From positions 1-51,304 of the forward strand of contig CAMVIX010000004.1 of the NCBI GenBank assembly GCA_947167695.1: a stretch of 51,304 bases of DNA, written 5' to 3'. The DNA comes from an uncultured Clostridiaceae bacterium (GTDB lineage: Bacteria; Bacillota; Clostridia; TANB77; CAG-508). Both the position numbers and the translations under genes were made by a program. The notes below the pieces were generated by a model. The model was given only the letters and a program-made list of their open reading frames with translations. It searched no databases and had not been told where the DNA came from. Below are positions 48,002 through 51,304 of the stretch, piece by piece. Position 1 is the stretch's first letter; each line of letters opens with the position of its first letter.

Positions 48002-48352
48002 CTAGAATGCATTTTCAGCAAATCCTTTAATAATTTGAACTATGGCAACTGAGCCAAAAATGAATATTGCACCAATTGCATATGGAACTAAATGTTTTTT
48101 TACTTCGGCTCTATCGTTTGGAGCTGATGACATGTATTTAATTGCTACAACTACTAACATTACAACAGCTACTGAAACACCTATCACCTGCATAATTGCA
48201 ATTGCATTCCCTCTAATAGAATCTATTTTCCCGTCTATATCTGTTCTTGTATTTAGATTGTCTAGTGGTGAAAGATCCACTGCATATGTAACAGATGTGC
48301 CAATAAGTAAAAATAGTATAAATAATAAAGTTATTATTTTAGTTTTTTTCAT
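48002..48352 (-). CDS. VirB2/TrbC-like pilin
   Basis: This 116-residue protein starts at ATG 48352 after GGAGATGA. It has a signal peptide (IITLLFILFLLIGTSVTYA), a short hydrophilic segment and two membrane helices joined by AIKYMSSAPNDRAEVKKHL. That linker is almost identical in three neighbouring genes. The mature protein would be about 90 residues, the size of T-pilus type subunits. No in-frame CGG. Confidence 0.78.
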   Translation of the reverse strand: MKKTKIITLLFILFLLIGTSVTYAVDLSPLDNLNTRTDIDGKIDSIRGNAIAIMQVIGVSVAVVMLVVVAIKYMSSAPNDRAEVKKHLVPYAIGAIFIFGSVAIVQIIKGFAENAF

Positions 48353-48436
48353 AGTTACATCATCTCCAATTTTTGATAATCCATCTATAATGACCCTGTA
48401 GATAGTTTTTTTATTTCTTTAATATTCTCTTTTGCT

Positions 48437-48901
48437 CTAATCATCAAGTGGAAGTGGTATTGTAGGTATTGGTGTTTCTTGTATTGTTGTTTGTGTTTGA
48501 GCTGTTCCAGCTCCTCCTGTACTACCTGTTCCACTGCCATCACCAATGCTCTCTGCAAAGCCTCTTATAATTCCAAGTATTCCACTTGCAGCAAATAATA
48601 CAATTGCACCTACTATATATACAACTGCATGTTTTTTAATTTCGGCTCTATCATTTGGAGCTGATGACATATATTTTATCGCCAAAACAATTAGCATAAT
48701 TATAGCTACAGCCACACCTATTACTTGAACCACAGCTAAAATTTGCCCCGCAATGTTTCTTGTAGGTTCAATTAAAGCACTATCTTGTGGATTTGGTGGT
48801 GTTAAGAAGTCGCTCTGTGCAATGCAAACAGTATTTATGCTTAGAATAACAATTACACTTAAAAAAGAAATGCAAATTTTGCAAATTTTACTCAAATCCA
48901 T
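48437..48901 (-). CDS. VirB2/TrbC-like pilin with an extended tail
   Basis: This 154-residue protein starts at ATG 48901 after AAAGGAGGG. It has a signal peptide (CISFLSVIVILSINTVCIA), the two helices around AIKYMSSAPNDRAEIKKHA, and then an unusual 35-residue Gly/Ser/Thr/Gln/Pro-rich tail (GDGSGTGSTGGAGTAQTQTT) that the others lack. Its tail resembles that of the CGG-shifted pilin at 46926-47397. No in-frame CGG. Confidence 0.78.
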   Translation of the reverse strand: MDLSKICKICISFLSVIVILSINTVCIAQSDFLTPPNPQDSALIEPTRNIAGQILAVVQVIGVAVAIIMLIVLAIKYMSSAPNDRAEIKKHAVVYIVGAIVLFAASGILGIIRGFAESIGDGSGTGSTGGAGTAQTQTTIQETPIPTIPLPLDD

Positions 48902-48914
48902 TGTTTACCCTCCT

Positions 48915-49280
48915 TTATTTAATTTGCTCTGCAAAACCTCTTATAATTCCAAGAATTCCGCTTGCTGCAAATAATACTACTGCACCTACTATATATACAG
49001 TAGCATGTTTTTTAATTTCTGCTTTGTCGTTTGGAGCTGCTGATATATACTTAATTGCAAGGACAATAAGCATTATTATAGCCACTGATACACCTATTAC
49101 TTGTACCACAGCTAAAATTTGCCCTGCTATTGTTTGGGCTTTTCCTGCTACTCCACTAGGGTCGGAAGGTGTAATTGTGCTTGGGTCTAAATAGTCTGCA
49201 AATACTGGTGTAACAAACAAACTTAACATTAATATTATTAATAGAATACTTGAACAAATTTTTAAAAATTTATTATTCAT
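48915..49280 (-). CDS. VirB2/TrbC-like pilin
   Basis: This 121-residue protein is assigned the ATG at 49280, after GAGAGGAGGAG, rather than the upstream start at 49328, which has no site. It has a signal peptide (ICSSILLIILMLSLFVTPVFA) and the conserved pair of helices joined by AIKYISAAPNDKAEIKKHA, ending GIIRGFAEQIK. It is the closest relative of the 49365-49772 gene. No in-frame CGG. Confidence 0.78.
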   Translation of the reverse strand: MNNKFLKICSSILLIILMLSLFVTPVFADYLDPSTITPSDPSGVAGKAQTIAGQILAVVQVIGVSVAIIMLIVLAIKYISAAPNDKAEIKKHATVYIVGAVVLFAASGILGIIRGFAEQIK

Positions 49281-49364
49281 AATGTTGTCTCCTCCTCTCT
49301 CGTTTTTAAATAAGACTGCATAAAACATTAATTCTATGCAGTCTTATCTTATAAAATTTTAATC

Positions 49365-49772
49365 TTAAGCTTTAGTAATTAGACTACTTGTTGTTACAGA
49401 TTCATTAATTTGTCCAGCAAAGCCTCTGATTAATCCTATAATTCCGCTTGCTGCAAATAATACTACCGCACCTACTACATACACAACAGCATGTTTTTTG
49501 ATTTCTGCTTTGTCGTTTGGAGCTGCTGATATGTATTTAATAGCTAAAACAATTAGCATAATTACTGCAACTGCTACACCTATTACTTGAACAACACCTA
49601 AGATTTGTCCTGTAATGCTTTCAGCAACTTCTGCTGTTTTTCCATGCTCACTATTAATTGTAACTTGGTCATAGTTTAAATCTATAGATGCAAATACTGG
49701 TGTTACAGCTATTGCTAATACTATAAGTGCCATAGCTATAATAGCAAGTGTTTTTGTTAATTTTTTTGACAT
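49365..49772 (-). CDS. VirB2/TrbC-like pilin, first gene of the pilin cluster
   Basis: This 135-residue protein starts at ATG 49772 after AGGAGGAAT. It has a signal peptide (LAIIAMALIVLAIAVTPVFA), then the helices VVQVIGVAVAVIMLIVLAIK and VVYVVGAVVLFAASGIIGLI joined by YISAAPNDKAEIKKHA. A strong promoter lies just upstream, and hence this copy is probably made most. No in-frame CGG. Confidence 0.8.
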   Translation of the reverse strand: MSKKLTKTLAIIAMALIVLAIAVTPVFASIDLNYDQVTINSEHGKTAEVAESITGQILGVVQVIGVAVAVIMLIVLAIKYISAAPNDKAEIKKHAVVYVVGAVVLFAASGIIGLIRGFAGQINESVTTSSLITKA

Positions 49773-49828
49773 AATAATTCCTCCTTTTATTTTTTAATTT
49801 AATATGTCCTTTTTATATATATACATTA

Positions 49829-49857
49829 AGTGTAGCACATTTTACGAAAAAATGCAA
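49829..49857 (-). promoter_or_regulatory. Promoter of the pilin cluster
   Basis: TTGCAT (49857-49852) and TACACT (49834-49829) are separated by 17 bases on the minus strand, 57 bases before the first pilin start. Confidence 0.65.
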
Positions 49858-49894
49858 CTTTTTTTAAAAAAAGCTGTATTTTTGAGGCAAATAA

Positions 49895-49945
49895 GTGAGC
49901 CAAGGTGACACACCTTCTTCGAAGGAATGTCCCCAGTTGGCTCAC
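49895..49945. repeat. GTGAGCC palindromic repeat, copy e
   Basis: The arms GTGAGCCAAGGTGACA and TGTCCCCAGTTGGCTCAC flank a CCTTCTTCGAAGG inner stem. It lies upstream of the pilin promoter. The 240 bases from 49798 to 50039 hold this, the next palindrome and the promoter. Confidence 0.65.
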
Positions 49946-49988
49946 ACTTTTAAAAAATGCGATTTTTCCTATGTAATGACAACGGCGA

Positions 49989-50027
49989 GCCAAAAGGGGC
50001 AGGTTTATAAACCTGTCCCCTTTGGTT
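49989..50027. repeat. Palindrome with GGGGCAGGTTTATAAACCTGTCCCC core
   Basis: The arms CCAAAAGGGGCAGGTTTA and TAAACCTGTCCCCTTTGG form a near-perfect inverted repeat 12 bases beyond the stop of the Spo0E-like gene. It mixes the outer arms of the GTGAGCC family (GAGCCAAA) with the AGGTTTATAAACCT core of the other family. Confidence 0.65.
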
Positions 50028-50039
50028 TAAGCATATTTT

Positions 50040-50213
50040 TTAAGTAATGCTTAAGACTTTATCCTTCTTTTGTTTCTTACTAGTTTCCTTGTAATACTTA
50101 GCTATGAGCCTGTCTAAGTCTGTACTTAGCTTATAAATTGCTTCATAATCTTTTTCTTCTTCTATTGCTTTGTTTAGTTCGTCTCTTAATTTGCATATTT
50201 CGTCATTTATCAT
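50040..50213 (-). CDS. Spo0E-like aspartyl-phosphate phosphatase
   Basis: This 57-residue protein starts at ATG 50213, ten bases after AAAGGAGA. It has the two-helix hairpin of the family, with the signature STDLDRLIAKYYKE in the second helix (the usual motif is S-x-x-L-D-x-L-I). Spo0E-type proteins remove phosphate from Spo0A and so delay sporulation. Its own promoter lies upstream. Together with cwlD it points to a spore-forming host. No in-frame CGG. Confidence 0.8.
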   Translation of the reverse strand: MINDEICKLRDELNKAIEEEKDYEAIYKLSTDLDRLIAKYYKETSKKQKKDKVLSIT

Positions 50214-50266
50214 ATATGCCACTCTCCTTTTCTACTATTTTCTCATTTGTTTCAAACCTTATATAC

Positions 50267-50295
50267 AAAATACCATAGTTTTATCGCTTAGTCAA
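50267..50295 (-). promoter_or_regulatory. Promoter of the Spo0E-like gene
   Basis: TTGACT (50295-50290) and TATTTT (50272-50267) are separated by 17 bases on the minus strand, about 55 bases before the start codon. Confidence 0.6.
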
Positions 50296-50439
50296 TAAAA
50301 AATGTGCATTTTTAGCAATTTTCGTATGTCAGTTTTCCACATTTTATGCTGGTTTTATAAGGTTTTCTTGTAATCTTTTTCTTTTTTCGTCTGTAAATTA
50401 CAAATTATGACAAATTAACATAGCTCTTAGTTTCATGTA

Positions 50440-50459
50440 GGGTCGACTAGTAGTCGCCC
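50440..50459. repeat. Short palindrome after the M16 peptidase gene
   Basis: GGGTCGACT and AGTCGCCC can pair around AGT. There is no T-run, so its role is unclear. The rest of 50214-50489 holds the promoter above and nothing else that I can see. Confidence 0.4.
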
Positions 50460-50489
50460 GCACAACAAAGCACATACATCACTTCGAAT

Positions 50490-51304
50490 TTAGCAGTTTT
50501 CTATTATTGAAATTACTTCTTTTTCCTCGTTGAACACTTCTTTTAATACTTCAGCTACATATTCTTTATTAATGCTATCAAATTCTTCTAAATAGTCAAA
50601 ACTATTTATTCCCTTGAAATAGTCTGATAGAAATGTCCTTGCTATTTCTGATACATCGTTAAAGCTTCTTACATAGTCTCCATATAGCTTCTTTTTATTT
50701 CTTTCAAAATCTTCTTGTCCTATACCGTTTTGTTTTAATCTTTCTATTTCTTGTTTTACTTCTTGTTCTAATCTCTTTGGATTTTTTGATGTTCCAGTTA
50801 TTAGTGCATGTGCATACCCGGTTGCAAATTCATAATCATAATCTAATTCATTTTTTACCAAATCTTCATCATATAGTTTTTGATATAATCTGGAGCTCTT
50901 GCCACAGATTATCCCAAATAATATTTGAATAGCTATATGTCTTTTAATTATATCTTTTCTTGGCTTTTTATCTTTGTATCCAATTACAAATAACGGAATA
51001 CTTACTTCCATTTTTTGTGTGCTTTCCTTTTTGTTTATTTCTTCTGGCTCCTGTGTCTCTATCCTCTTTATTTCTGATTGATTTTCTCTTGGGATTAATC
51101 TTTTTTTTACTTCATTTAATATTTCTTGTGGTTCGAAGTCTCCGCACACTACCATAGCCGTGTTTGATGGATGGTAGAATGTTTTATTGCATTTATATAA
51201 AATTTCCTTGTTTATGTGACTTATCGTTTGGCTTGTTCCTGCTATATCTATTCTTATTGGATGTGCCTTATACATATCTTCTAGAGCATTCATATATACT
51301 CTCA
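50490..51304 (-). CDS. M16-family peptidase, YfmH-like (partial, runs off the right edge)
   Basis: At least 271 residues of the C-terminal part are present and the frame stays open to the window edge; the Met at 51293 is internal. The sequence AHPIRIDIAGTSQTISHINKEIL and TFYHPSNTAMVVCGDFEP is characteristic of the M16 proteins YfmF/YfmH, where it follows the zinc-binding N-terminal domain. The HxxEH motif lies outside the window. Such pairs are linked in annotation to elongation factor P modification, although their substrate is not firmly known. No in-frame CGG. Confidence 0.8.
   Translation of the reverse strand, partial: RVYMNALEDMYKAHPIRIDIAGTSQTISHINKEILYKCNKTFYHPSNTAMVVCGDFEPQEILNEVKKRLIPRENQSEIKRIETQEPEEINKKESTQKMEVSIPLFVIGYKDKKPRKDIIKRHIAIQILFGIICGKSSRLYQKLYDEDLVKNELDYDYEFATGYAHALITGTSKNPKRLEQEVKQEIERLKQNGIGQEDFERNKKKLYGDYVRSFNDVSEIARTFLSDYFKGINSFDYLEEFDSINKEYVAEVLKEVFNEEKEVISIIENC

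Noticed and set aside
24660..49772. The secretion region as a conjugative transposon
   Set aside because: No integrase, relaxase, coupling protein or end repeats flank it in the window, and base composition looks like that of the neighbours.

Overview
The window reads as low-G+C chromosomal DNA of a spore-forming, probably gut-associated and uncultured member of the Clostridia (Bacillota). The clues are AT-rich sequence, strong AGGAGG ribosome binding sites, CwlD, a DacF-type carboxypeptidase and a Spo0E-like protein, large anchored surface proteins, and nearly all genes on the minus strand.

The main result is a decoding anomaly. I checked the phase of CGG triplets by eye in every gene I call. 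In-frame CGG occurs 12 times, in nine genes, and each time the reading frame breaks exactly there. Skipping the C of CGG (a +1 shift, so that CGGN is read as GGN, always glycine) restores one continuous protein each time. The best tests are CwlD, where two CGG sites flank the zinc-binding DAGHG...DEGA motif; the CAP-domain protein, where the shift restores SSGHRANIL; and the cyclic beta-glucan synthase, where three sites rebuild a protein of about 2,719 residues. Roughly a hundred other CGG triplets in coding DNA are out of frame. CGG (or CGGN) therefore appears to act as a programmed +1 frameshift or four-base glycine codon here.

Layout from left to right. 1-89: start of a glycosyltransferase. 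444-4014: a surface protein with choline-binding-like repeats and an unrecognised protein, with two palindromic MITE-like elements. 4278-12440: cyclic beta-1,2-glucan synthase, three CGG shifts. 12619-12786: a small divergent gene. 12938-16542: CwlD, a GGDEF protein, a CmpB-like membrane protein and an Ig-like membrane protein. 16698-21572: a giant thioester-domain adhesin with six repeats. 21892-22327: tRNA-Cys, tRNA-Gly and a duplicated tRNA 3' end. 22394-24476: DacF and an SH3-CAP protein. 24660-49772: a type IV secretion-like system, made of one long operon (47397 down to 24660) with VirB4, a VirB4-N-like partner, PrgI, five VirB6-like proteins, two VirB8-like candidates and a degenerate M23-like protein, preceded by a separate five-gene VirB2-like pilin cluster with its own promoter and terminator. 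50040-51304: Spo0E-like protein and a partial YfmH-type M16 peptidase.

No relaxase, VirD4-type coupling protein, integrase or CRISPR array is visible, so the secretion-like system may export protein or act at the cell surface rather than conjugate DNA, unless partners lie elsewhere. Several of its parts (VirB6-like, M23-like and pilin-like proteins) need the CGG shift to be made at full length.
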